In this document: in pieces, positions 44,081 through 52,668 of the stretch
Position numbering within the stretch: the first letter of the stretch is position 1
Layout of the letters: every line of letters begins with the position of its first letter
NCBI GenBank assembly: GCA_034005525.1
Contig: JAVEUP010000005.1
Location: forward strand, 1 to 64,000
DNA length: 64,000 bases
Direction: 5' to 3'
Source: PWXP01 sp034005525
GTDB taxonomy: Bacteria; Planctomycetota; Planctomycetia; Pirellulales; Thermoguttaceae
The notes under the pieces: generated by a model
Told to the model about the DNA's origin: nothing
What the model saw: the letters and a program-made list of their open reading frames with translations, nothing else
The model's database searches: none
Program-made: the position numbers and the translations under genes

Positions 44081-47000
44081 ATGATCTGCCGAACCGTGTC
44101 GTGGGTTGTCTCACTGCTGATCGCTGGTTCCGGCGGAGATGCTGGTGAGCCGGTGGCATCGGCCCCCGTCCCGCAGCCCGTGAGTTCCGCTGTAATTTCC
44201 CTCGATGGCCATCAGTGGCTGCTGGCCACCGATCCGGCGAACGTCGGACGGGAAGAGAAGTGGTTCGAGGCGCCGCGGCCGGAGGCCAAGCCGACCAGGG
44301 TGCCGTGGATCATCCAGGACGCTTTCCCCGGTTATCACGGCGTCGCTTGGTATTGGCGGGAGTTCGACGCGCCGGCCAATCCGCACGCCGGCGGGCGCTA
44401 TCTGCTGCGGTTCTGGGCGGTGGATTATCTGGCGGAGGTCTGGCTCAACGGCGCGCATGTCGGCGGGCACGAAGGCGGCGAGTCGCCATTTGTGCTCGAT
44501 GTGACCGACGCGGTACGCGCCGGCGGGAAAAACGCGCTGGCGGTCCGTGTCCTCAATCCCACCAATGAGCCGATCGACGGCATCGTGCTTAGCGAAACGC
44601 CGCACCGGAACAAGGTCATCCCGTATCGAGCCGGAGCTTCCTATAACCATGGCGGGATCGTCGACTCGGTGGAACTACTCGTCGTGCCATCCATTCGCAT
44701 CGACGACCTGTTCGCCCGGCCGGACACGAAGACAGGCAATATCCGCGTGCAGGCCCGGGTGCGCAACGCGGACCAGCGCGACGCGGCGGCACAGATCGAG
44801 TTCACAGTCGCGCCGGCGGCCAGCGGTGAAACGTTGCAGGGCATCGTCCTCGATCAGCACCTGCCGCCGGGCGACACGCTTGTCGAGACGGAATTGCACG
44901 TCACCCAGCCGCGGCTGTGGGATTTGAACGAGCCGAATCTGTACCGAGTAACGGCGCGCGTCCGGGAAAGCGGGAGCCCCTCGTTCGACGAGCACGCCGT
45001 CCGTTGCGGCTTTCGCGACTTCACATTCGAAAACGGTTACTTCCGCCTGAACGGCCGTCGGCTGTTCTTGCGTTGTTCGCACACCGGCAACCATTGCCCG
45101 GTAGGTCTGCAGTTGCCGCCCGACCCCGACATGCTGCGGCGCGACCTGCTCAACGTCAAGGTGATGGGGTTCAATGCGATCCGGTTCATCGCCGGCGTGG
45201 CAACCCGCTATCAGCTCGACCTGTGCGACGAGATCGGGCTGCTGGTCTACGAGGAGCCTTACGCGGCGTGGTGCCTGCAAGCTTCGCCGAAGATGGCCGA
45301 GCGCTACGACCAGTCGCTGTTCGGCATGATTCGCCGCGACCGCAACCATCCCAGCATCGTTATCTGGGGCCTGCTCAACGAGACGCACGACGGGCCGGTG
45401 TTTCGCCACGCCGCGGCCGCGCTGCCGCGGCTGCGAGAGCTGGACGACACGCGAATGGTCATGCTCAACAGCGGGCGCTGGGACTTGCATGGCCGCGGAG
45501 CCGCCGAGCCTGCCGAATTGGCCGGCTTGCAGTTCCGGCGCACGGACCTCGGCGCCGATCCCAACGTCTCGCACAATCCTACCGGCAAGCCCATCGAAGG
45601 GTTGGGCATCCACTGGGCGCCGGGCCGGCTTGCACTGCATCCCGGTTCGGCTGGCGAGTTCAGCGTCGTGCGGTGGACCTGTCCCGCCCCAGGCGAGCAC
45701 GAGGTCAGCGCTGAGTTCGCCAGCATCGCCCGGCACGCGACCACCGACGTCCCCGTGCTGTACAACGGCAAGGCGCTGCACGACGGCGGCATCCACATCG
45801 GCGACCACGGCCATCGTTCGTCCTTCACAGGCAAGTTGACGATGAAAGCCGGCGATCGGCTCGATTTCGTGGTAGGGTTCGGCAACGGCCACTACGGCGG
45901 CGACACCACCGCGCTGGCCGCCACCGTTCGTCAGCCGGACGGAACGCTCCACGATGCGGCTGCCCAATTCACGCTGCAGAAGAACCCCAACGGCCCGTGG
46001 AGTTACGGCTGGCTGGCCGCAGCGGCGCGGCCGGATGCGGCGACGTTCCAAGCTTACACCGTTGCCCATGTGTCGGGCGCCGCCAAACCGCCGGAGCAGC
46101 AGAAGTTCGGCACGCTTGCCAATCCCGGCTCATCCGAGTGGGAAGACGTGCTCGACGACCAGCATCCCTACCAGCGCGTGCCCCATACCGCGGCGGTGAT
46201 CCAGACGCTGCGCACCTTCAAGGGCGACAACAACCCGATGTTCATCTCGGAATACGGCGTGGGCAGCGCGGTGGACTTGTGGCGCGTGACGCGGCATTAC
46301 GAGCGGTTGGGCAAGGAGCATGTCGAGGACGCGCAGTTCTACCGCGACAAGCTGGACCTTTTCCTGGCCGACTGGGAGCGATGGAAACTGGCCGACTGCT
46401 TCGCCAACCCGCAAGAGTTCTTCGCCCAGAGTATCCGGCAGATGGCGGCGGAACGCCTGTACGGCCTGAATGCCCTGCGGGCCAACCCGAGCCTGGTCGC
46501 GCACAGCCTGACCGGGACGGTGGACCAGGGTATGAGCGGCGAGGGGCTGTTCACCACGTTTCGCGAACTCAAGCCCGGCACGACCGACGCGATGTTCGAG
46601 GCGTTGGCCCCACTGCGATTGTGCCTGTTCGTCGAGCCGCTGCACGTGTACCGCAGCGGCCGGGTGAAACTGGAGGCCGTCCTGGCCAACGAAGATGCGC
46701 TCGGGCCGGGCGAATATCCCGTGCGGTTACTGGTGATTGGTCCGCAGAATCGGCGCATCTTCGAGAAGACCGTGGACGTGACCATCGCGAAAGATGCGCC
46801 GTTTGCCGTGCCGATCTTGGCGGAGGACATCGCGATCGACGGCCCTTCCGGCCGCTACCGTTTCCTGGCCTCGTTCGAGCGTGGCGGGGCGGCGACGGGC
46901 GGCGAGGAAGCATTCTACGTCGCCGACCCGGCGGACATGCCGGCTGTCACAACTGAAGTCGTGTTGGCCGGTGAGGATGCCGAGTTAACGAAATGGCTCG

Positions 47001-47680
47001 ACGCCCGCGGCATTCGCTTCCGCCGGTTCGACGCGGCGGAACGCGCCGAACGCGAAGTGATCCTCGTATCCAAGACGCCGCCCGCGTTCGAGGAACTCTG
47101 GCGGCGCGTCGAGCAGGGCGCGGCGGCCGTGTTCCTGACCCCGGACGTCTTCAAGAAGGGCGACGAGCCACTCGGCTGGCTGCCGCTGAAGAACAAGGGA
47201 AGCCTGGCGAGGCTCCCGGGCTGGCTCTACCACAAGGATGAATGGGTTAAGGCACACCCGGTCTTCGACGGCTTGCCGGCCGGCGGGATGATGGACTACG
47301 CCTTCTATCGCGAGATCATCCCCGACGTCGTGTTTGCCGGCCAGGACGCACCGGACGCGGCGATCGCCGGAGCCAACAACGCCTCGTTCGACTACTCGTC
47401 CGGCCTAATGCTGGCCGCGTACCGTCTGGGCGCCGGCCGCTATCTGTTGAACACGCTGCCGATCCGCGAGCAATTATCGACCAACCCTGTGGCGGAACGC
47501 CTGCTCCGCAACCTGCTCCGCTATGCCGCCCGCGATTCTGGCCGGCCGGTCGCAGACCTGCCGACCGACTTCAAATTCCTTGACTCTCCAGTTCCTCTCG
47601 TCTATCCTTGCCTTCTGTGGGAAGCATCAACCCCGGTTCCTTGGGCCTGTGAATTGGTCAAAATGGCTTCCGTGGAATGA
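44081..47680 (+). CDS. GH2 family glycosidase with inserted module (copy 2)
   Basis: The product is 1199 residues and a paralogue of the GH2 gene at 37665 with the same domain order. Acid/base E434 lies in IWGLLNET and nucleophile E724 in FISEYG, 290 residues apart because of the inserted module (45620-46062). The first 140 residues are nearly identical in DNA to copy 1, while later parts differ markedly. Compared with copy 1, it has about 50 additional C-terminal residues after LLRNLLRYAAR, a Pro-rich tail with no domain character that may come from loss of the original stop codon. The start ATG 44081 precedes a signal peptide (TVSWVVSLLIAGSGGDAG). The 93-base spacing to GH127 allows co-transcription. 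Confidence 0.87.
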   Translation: MICRTVSWVVSLLIAGSGGDAGEPVASAPVPQPVSSAVISLDGHQWLLATDPANVGREEKWFEAPRPEAKPTRVPWIIQDAFPGYHGVAWYWREFDAPANPHAGGRYLLRFWAVDYLAEVWLNGAHVGGHEGGESPFVLDVTDAVRAGGKNALAVRVLNPTNEPIDGIVLSETPHRNKVIPYRAGASYNHGGIVDSVELLVVPSIRIDDLFARPDTKTGNIRVQARVRNADQRDAAAQIEFTVAPAASGETLQGIVLDQHLPPGDTLVETELHVTQPRLWDLNEPNLYRVTARVRESGSPSFDEHAVRCGFRDFTFENGYFRLNGRRLFLRCSHTGNHCPVGLQLPPDPDMLRRDLLNVKVMGFNAIRFIAGVATRYQLDLCDEIGLLVYEEPYAAWCLQASPKMAERYDQSLFGMIRRDRNHPSIVIWGLLNETHDGPVFRHAAAALPRLRELDDTRMVMLNSGRWDLHGRGAAEPAELAGLQFRRTDLGADPNVSHNPTGKPIEGLGIHWAPGRLALHPGSAGEFSVVRWTCPAPGEHEVSAEFASIARHATTDVPVLYNGKALHDGGIHIGDHGHRSSFTGKLTMKAGDRLDFVVGFGNGHYGGDTTALAATVRQPDGTLHDAAAQFTLQKNPNGPWSYGWLAAAARPDAATFQAYTVAHVSGAAKPPEQQKFGTLANPGSSEWEDVLDDQHPYQRVPHTAAVIQTLRTFKGDNNPMFISEYGVGSAVDLWRVTRHYERLGKEHVEDAQFYRDKLDLFLADWERWKLADCFANPQEFFAQSIRQMAAERLYGLNALRANPSLVAHSLTGTVDQGMSGEGLFTTFRELKPGTTDAMFEALAPLRLCLFVEPLHVYRSGRVKLEAVLANEDALGPGEYPVRLLVIGPQNRRIFEKTVDVTIAKDAPFAVPILAEDIAIDGPSGRYRFLASFERGGAATGGEEAFYVADPADMPAVTTEVVLAGEDAELTKWLDARGIRFRRFDAAERAEREVILVSKTPPAFEELWRRVEQGAAAVFLTPDVFKKGDEPLGWLPLKNKGSLARLPGWLYHKDEWVKAHPVFDGLPAGGMMDYAFYREIIPDVVFAGQDAPDAAIAGANNASFDYSSGLMLAAYRLGAGRYLLNTLPIREQLSTNPVAERLLRNLLRYAARDSGRPVADLPTDFKFLDSPVPLVYPCLLWEASTPVPWACELVKMASVE
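44181..44535 (+). repeat. Near-identical DNA segment shared by the two GH2 genes, copy 2
   Basis: Partner of 37766-38120. The high identity including third codon positions is best explained by a recent exchange or an incomplete gene conversion between the two GH2 genes. Confidence 0.7.
45620..46062 (+). other. Inserted accessory module, copy C (in GH2 copy 2)
   Basis: Motifs in order: ALHPGSAGEFSVVRWTCPAP, LDFVVGFGNGHYGGDTTAL, and QKNPNGPWSYGWLAAAARPD. It sits between catalytic E434 and E724. Confidence 0.7.
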
Positions 47681-47719
47681 ACCCGCTGTTGGCTTGCACA
47701 CTTCGTAGAAAGCGACCCT

Positions 47720-50632
47720 ATGAATACGCCGCTCGCGATGCTGGTCGTGACCTTGTTGGCAATCGAAGGCCCTGTTCCGTTACCGGAGCCGCCGGGCGCC
47801 GGCTTCGACGTTCCGGAACGTGCGCGTGCCGAGGGAGCGCCGGTGGTTTACTCGCACACTGCCGGAGCGGGGCCCGATCAGAGCTTCCTGCTGGTCGGCG
47901 AAGGTTTCACCGACAAGCTGGCCGCGTGGGGCAGCCATCCCGAGTCGGAAACCGGGCGTGCGATCGCGCCGCAGGTGCAACTGGTCGACAATCGTTCGCT
48001 CATCGCCACCTTGCCTGAGCGGGCTTACGACGGGCCGATTGTCGTGTGGGCGGAAAACGAGAAGGGTTTTTCCGAGCCGGTTGTCTTGAATGCACCGGAG
48101 CCTTGGTGGTGCCTGCCCGTCGCTGCCGAGGGCGGCGAAGCGGTTCGCGTGTTCGGCCGCAACCTGGCGTGGCGGCCCGGATTTGCCCGGGCGAGCGTCT
48201 ACCTGGCCCATCCGGGCGCGCCGGGCTCGTGGCTGAAGGTGCTCCGGGCGGGCAAGTACGAGTTGACCGTCGAAATGCCCAGGGACATCGAGCCGGGCGA
48301 GTATCAGCTTTGGGTCCACGCGGGCAGTGGCGGCCAGTACGGTTGGGGCGGCCCATTGCCGCTCGGCCTGCGGTCCGGGCCCGCTTCCGTACCTGCGGCG
48401 TCAGTCGCCTTCCCCGGCGGCGATCTCCAGGAGGCGGTCGACCGGATGGCCGCCACCGGCGGCGGCACGCTCAGGCTGCCCGAGGGCGACGTTCCACTAG
48501 CCGGTACGCTGGTCGTCCCGGCCGGAGTCCGCGTCGAAGGCGCCGGCATGAACAAGACGAGGCTCCTCTCGCCCACCGACCCGGCCGCCGAGCTGGCCTC
48601 GGTCGTCGGCCCGATGTGGAACCAAGGGCCCTCGGGCATCCACACTGTGGGCGACCGGATGGTGTACCGGGTGGCGTTTCCCGCCGCCGGCAAGTGGACG
48701 GTCTGGCTGCGTTACGCCACCGATATGGCTCGCTGGGACCTGCCAGGTGTCTCGGGGCATATGACGCTCGCGGCCGACGGTGGCGAGCCGGTGCCACTCG
48801 AAGACCTGCCGAACACGGGTAGTTTCGCGGCGTTTCGCTGGAGCCGATCCGCCGAGTTGGACGTGCAGGCCGGCCCTCGCGAAATCGTGTGGCAGAACGT
48901 CAAGGGCGGCGGCATCCACATCGACGCCGTCGTGTTCACACGTGATCCGGATTACGAACCGGGCGATGATCCGCTACCGACCGGCGGCGAGCGGATCGTC
49001 GTGGTCCAGGGCGAGGAAATGGTTCGGTTCGACGCCAAGGACGGCACGCTGCCGGGCATCGATCGGGCGGCCGTGTGGTTGGCCGGCGACGGCGCCTCGT
49101 TGGCCGACCTGACCATCCACGGCACCCGGCGGACCAACCTGGGCGTTGCGGTGCGCAGCCCGGCGTATCCCCAGTGGATTGCCGACTGTCGCGTCGAACG
49201 TGTGAAGGTCGTGGGGCATGAAGGAAAGCAGGCCGAGAATTGTGGCATCCGGCTGTACAATGCCGTGCGGGCCGTGGTCGACCGCAACGAGTTGTGGGGC
49301 CGCGCACCCATCTTTCTTTCCGGCGTGCGGGAGAGCCGCTTCACCGCGAACCGGCTGGTTTCCGTCACGCTGTGGGGCGGCAACGCAGAAGGATACATTC
49401 TCGGCCGCAACGACACGGTGCGCAAGTGCATTATCGAGGACAACGTTTGCGCTTCGCCACCGGGCGCGGCGGGCGGCGGGCCCACCGGCCGGCGCATGGT
49501 GTGGCTTTCCACCGGCCGCGGCTCGGTCGCCCTGAACTGGATCGCCGGCAATCGGGAGGACGCCTCGCGTTTCGGCGGCGTGGCCGGAACTGACCAGAAC
49601 GTGGGCGAAATGATCCTGTTCGAGGCGTGCCAGCGCATCGCCTACTACGGCCCGCCCGTCGCGGCCGGCCCCCGGAATATCTCGCTTCCGGCCCGCCTTT
49701 CACCCACGCCGGAGGAGCATCTGGGCAGCGTCGCGAGGGAACGGCTTGCGTACGACGCCGAGGGCAACGAAACGCCCTTCTGGCCGCCCGAGGTGGATCA
49801 AGGCACCACCGAACCGACTGTCGGCGAATATTTCGTCACCGTGCTGCGCGGCCGCGGCATGGGCCAAACGCGGCGGGTCCTCGCCCGGCAGGGCGAAACG
49901 TACGAATTGGACCGGCCGTGGCGGGTAGCGCCGGACGCCGACGGGCTCATCCTCGTGCATACGGCCTTCTGGCGGAACCACATTATCGGCAATCGGACCG
50001 TGGACGGCATGACGGGCATTCAGCTTTGGATATCGTGCATCGAGAACATCGTCAGCGACAACGTCGTCGCGCGAATGCGCAAACCCGCGGTGTACCTGTA
50101 CGGCAATTGCTCCACGCTGGCCTCGTCGATGCCAACCACGTGGAATCGGGGCATCGGTCCTCTGTACTTCAACCACGTCGAAGGCACGCGGGCGGAGGAA
50201 ACAAGTTGCGGCGCGCTCGTGACCAGCGGTGAGATGCACAATTTGCCGCTTATGTTTCCCCGCTGCCTCGGGAATGTGCTGCGTCACAATTCGTTCGTTC
50301 GAAGCCGGACCGACGGTGTTCTGCTAACCGGCAACCGCCCAGCTGGCGAGGAGCAGCCTTCCGACGCCGTCGTGGGAACGATTGCCGAGTTCAACGTCGT
50401 GCGCGACGCCCTTGTCGGTTACCGGGTCGCCCGATCGGTGGGTGCCGTGCTCCTGCGGCGCAACCATGCTTACTTCTGGTACCCGGTGAGCCTGGACCCC
50501 GGCCCGCGAATAGCCTTTCGAGTGGACAATGAAGAAGCCGCCGTAACGATCGAGAAGAACTCGGTCGAAGGAATCCACGGATCGGCCGACGGGAGGATCG
50601 TCGAGGAGCAGCGTGGCCCGCAGGCGCCGTGA
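47720..50632 (+). CDS. Secreted IPT-like and right-handed beta-helix protein with an inserted carbohydrate-binding-like domain
   Basis: The 970-residue product begins with MNTPLAMLVVTLLAIEG, a weak signal. The first 215 residues look like two IPT/TIG-type Ig domains (SFLLVGEGFTDKLAAWG, AVRVFGRNLAWRPGF). A beta-helix begins with GDLQEAVDRMAATGGGTLRL and GVRVEGAGMNKTRL, is interrupted at about residues 300-415 by a sandwich (MVYRVAFPAAGKWTVWLRYA, then HIDAVVFTRDPDYEP), and resumes with long runs of parallel-beta turns such as NCGIRLYNAVRAVVDRNELW and NHIIGNRTVDGMTGIQLW. This resembles polysaccharide lyase or epimerase scaffolds, but no catalytic residues can be named. It lies 39 bases after the second GH2 gene and is likely the last gene of the cluster. 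Confidence 0.8.
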   Translation: MNTPLAMLVVTLLAIEGPVPLPEPPGAGFDVPERARAEGAPVVYSHTAGAGPDQSFLLVGEGFTDKLAAWGSHPESETGRAIAPQVQLVDNRSLIATLPERAYDGPIVVWAENEKGFSEPVVLNAPEPWWCLPVAAEGGEAVRVFGRNLAWRPGFARASVYLAHPGAPGSWLKVLRAGKYELTVEMPRDIEPGEYQLWVHAGSGGQYGWGGPLPLGLRSGPASVPAASVAFPGGDLQEAVDRMAATGGGTLRLPEGDVPLAGTLVVPAGVRVEGAGMNKTRLLSPTDPAAELASVVGPMWNQGPSGIHTVGDRMVYRVAFPAAGKWTVWLRYATDMARWDLPGVSGHMTLAADGGEPVPLEDLPNTGSFAAFRWSRSAELDVQAGPREIVWQNVKGGGIHIDAVVFTRDPDYEPGDDPLPTGGERIVVVQGEEMVRFDAKDGTLPGIDRAAVWLAGDGASLADLTIHGTRRTNLGVAVRSPAYPQWIADCRVERVKVVGHEGKQAENCGIRLYNAVRAVVDRNELWGRAPIFLSGVRESRFTANRLVSVTLWGGNAEGYILGRNDTVRKCIIEDNVCASPPGAAGGGPTGRRMVWLSTGRGSVALNWIAGNREDASRFGGVAGTDQNVGEMILFEACQRIAYYGPPVAAGPRNISLPARLSPTPEEHLGSVARERLAYDAEGNETPFWPPEVDQGTTEPTVGEYFVTVLRGRGMGQTRRVLARQGETYELDRPWRVAPDADGLILVHTAFWRNHIIGNRTVDGMTGIQLWISCIENIVSDNVVARMRKPAVYLYGNCSTLASSMPTTWNRGIGPLYFNHVEGTRAEETSCGALVTSGEMHNLPLMFPRCLGNVLRHNSFVRSRTDGVLLTGNRPAGEEQPSDAVVGTIAEFNVVRDALVGYRVARSVGAVLLRRNHAYFWYPVSLDPGPRIAFRVDNEEAAVTIEKNSVEGIHGSADGRIVEEQRGPQAP

Positions 50633-50911
50633 GCCATTGCGAGCTGGATTCCCCGGCTGCACTAGGGCTTGAGTGAGGATAGACTGTGTGAAGCGGAAGT
50701 CAGTGCGATTGCACCGGCAACCGGAACCCCATTTGTGTTGCAGAAGGGATCATCCATGACAACATCGGCTGAGCGTTCTCGGTCTAATGGTCCTGCCGCG
50801 TCAACCCTGCCGAATTGCTACGCGAGCACGTCGTCTGCCATTCGGACCACGAGGGCTTGTGGTACAATTCAGAAAAGCCGTGTGCCACACCCCCCCGTTT
50901 GGAGTCTTCCT

Positions 50912-51946
50912 ATGCGTCCGGTGAGCCTATTGACCTTTCTGACAGTCGCAGTTGGCCGACTCCTGCTTCCTCAGCCCGCCCAGGCAGCCGGGGTGGTTCA
51001 GGTCGAGTTGACTGCCGAAGGGCCGACAGTGCAAATGGCAGCTCAACAGTGGGCACGGGCATTGGATCAGGCCGGCATACGGAACGTGCGAATCCGCTCG
51101 GCCCGCCCTACCGACCGTGTCGGGGTGAGCGAACGAGGCACCGATGCCAGCCGCATCTACGTGGTGACCGGCTCGATTCTGTCGCAGACCGAGCTGCAGA
51201 TGCCCTCGGGGCGCTTCCGCCGGACCGATCTTGGCCGCCTTGCTGCCTGGCTCGACGATCTGGCAAAGCAGGGAACGCCGGAATCGCGCGAGCCGGCCGG
51301 CGCGTTCGGACTCACGGAAACGCAGTTCCAGATGTTGAGCCTGGACATGACTAAACCCGTCCACTTCGAGACCAAGGGCACCGGTCGCGTGGAAGCCATC
51401 GATCGCATATCCCGGCTGCTTGCCGTCTCTTTGCACATGGATGCCGCTGCTCGGCAGGAACTGGGAACCGACTCCATTGCCGAAGAACTTGAGGGCCTCG
51501 CATGTGGGACGGTGCTTGCGTATCTTCTGCGTCCGGCGGGTTACAGCCTGGTGCCGGGCTTGGATGGGGACCAGGTGGTGCTCCGCGCAGCTCGGGCGCA
51601 GCCCGGCTCGGACATCTGGCCCGTCGGCTTTGAACCGGAACAGCCGGTTAACGAGGTACTGCCGGCGCTCTACGAGTTCCGCGACGTGAACATCGAGGGC
51701 GTCTCAGCCCAGGTGGTCATCGACGCGCTGGCCAAGCAGCTCGACGTGGCCATGCTCCCCGACCACAACGCCCTGGCCCGCCACGGCATCGACCCGGCGA
51801 AGAGGATGGTCAGCTTTCCCCGCAGCCGCACGACTTACAGCCTCGCGCTGCGAAGGGTGCTGTTCCAGGCCGGAATGAAGTTTGAGGTGCGAGTGGACGA
51901 CGGCGGCAAACCGCTCATTTGGATCACCACCATCAAGCCGCTGTGA
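50912..51946 (+). CDS. Secreted protein of unknown function
   Basis: The product is 344 residues from ATG 50912, with a signal peptide (LLTFLTVAVGRLLLPQPAQA). The frame is open further upstream, but that part is low-complexity leader. A possible -10, TACAAT, lies at 50863-50868. The mature sequence has repeated alpha/beta units (VEAIDRISRLLAVSLHMDA, then GVSAQVVIDALAKQLDVAML and SLALRRVLFQAGMKFEVRVD) reminiscent of secretin/TonB short N-domains used in STN-containing proteins. I recognise no named family. queC begins eight bases after the stop, so the two are probably transcribed together. Confidence 0.7.
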   Translation: MRPVSLLTFLTVAVGRLLLPQPAQAAGVVQVELTAEGPTVQMAAQQWARALDQAGIRNVRIRSARPTDRVGVSERGTDASRIYVVTGSILSQTELQMPSGRFRRTDLGRLAAWLDDLAKQGTPESREPAGAFGLTETQFQMLSLDMTKPVHFETKGTGRVEAIDRISRLLAVSLHMDAAARQELGTDSIAEELEGLACGTVLAYLLRPAGYSLVPGLDGDQVVLRAARAQPGSDIWPVGFEPEQPVNEVLPALYEFRDVNIEGVSAQVVIDALAKQLDVAMLPDHNALARHGIDPAKRMVSFPRSRTTYSLALRRVLFQAGMKFEVRVDDGGKPLIWITTIKPL

Positions 51947-51954
51947 AGGATGCC

Positions 51955-52647
51955 ATGAAACCGTCCGGGGCGGTGATCTTGCTTTCGGGAGGACTCGATT
52001 CGACCACCACCGGGGCCATTGCCCGGGCTGACGGGTTCGACCTGTACGCGCTCTCGGTCGATTACGGCCAGCGGCACCGATTCGAGCTGGAGGCGGCCGC
52101 GCGCGTCGCGGAGTGGCTGGGGGTGAAACGGCACGAAACGGTTGCCGTCGATCTGGCGCGATTTGGCGGCAGTGCCTTGACAGACCGGGTTGACGTCCCC
52201 AAGGACCGGTCGAAAGACGAAATCAGCGGCGGCATCCCGGTGACTTACGTGCCTGCCCGGAATACCGTTTTCCTCTCGCTCGCCCTGGCGCTGGCCGAGG
52301 TTGTCGGAGCGGCCGACCTGTTCATCGGCGTGAATGCGATCGACTACAGCGGCTATCCCGACTGCCGCCCGGAGTACATTCGTGCCTTTGAAGCACTGGC
52401 AAATCTGGCCACCAAGGCGAGCGTGGAAGGACGACTGCAATTCCGGATTCACACGCCGCTGATCGACATGACCAAGTCGCAAATCATTCGCCGCGGCATG
52501 CAGTTGGGCGTCGATTACGCGCTGACCTGCACGTGCTACGATCCCGACGGGCACGGTCGCCCGTGCCGCCGGTGCGATGCCTGCCAACTGCGCCGCAAAG
52601 GCTTCCTCGAAGCCGGGCTGGTCGATCCGCTGGAAACCCGCCGGTAA
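51955..52647 (+). CDS. queC: 7-cyano-7-deazaguanine synthase QueC
   Basis: The 230-residue ATP-dependent enzyme converts 7-carboxy-7-deazaguanine to preQ0 in queuosine synthesis. The PP-loop SGGLDS (residues 11-16), the GVNAIDYSGYPDCRPEYI substrate segment and the zinc site (C194, C204, C207, C210 in CTCYDPDGHG and CRRCDAC) are intact. ATG 51955 follows GAAGGA. queD, queE or queF are not in the window. Confidence 0.96.
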   Translation: MKPSGAVILLSGGLDSTTTGAIARADGFDLYALSVDYGQRHRFELEAAARVAEWLGVKRHETVAVDLARFGGSALTDRVDVPKDRSKDEISGGIPVTYVPARNTVFLSLALALAEVVGAADLFIGVNAIDYSGYPDCRPEYIRAFEALANLATKASVEGRLQFRIHTPLIDMTKSQIIRRGMQLGVDYALTCTCYDPDGHGRPCRRCDACQLRRKGFLEAGLVDPLETRR

Positions 52648-52668
52648 ACTCAAGTGAGGGAATGCCGA

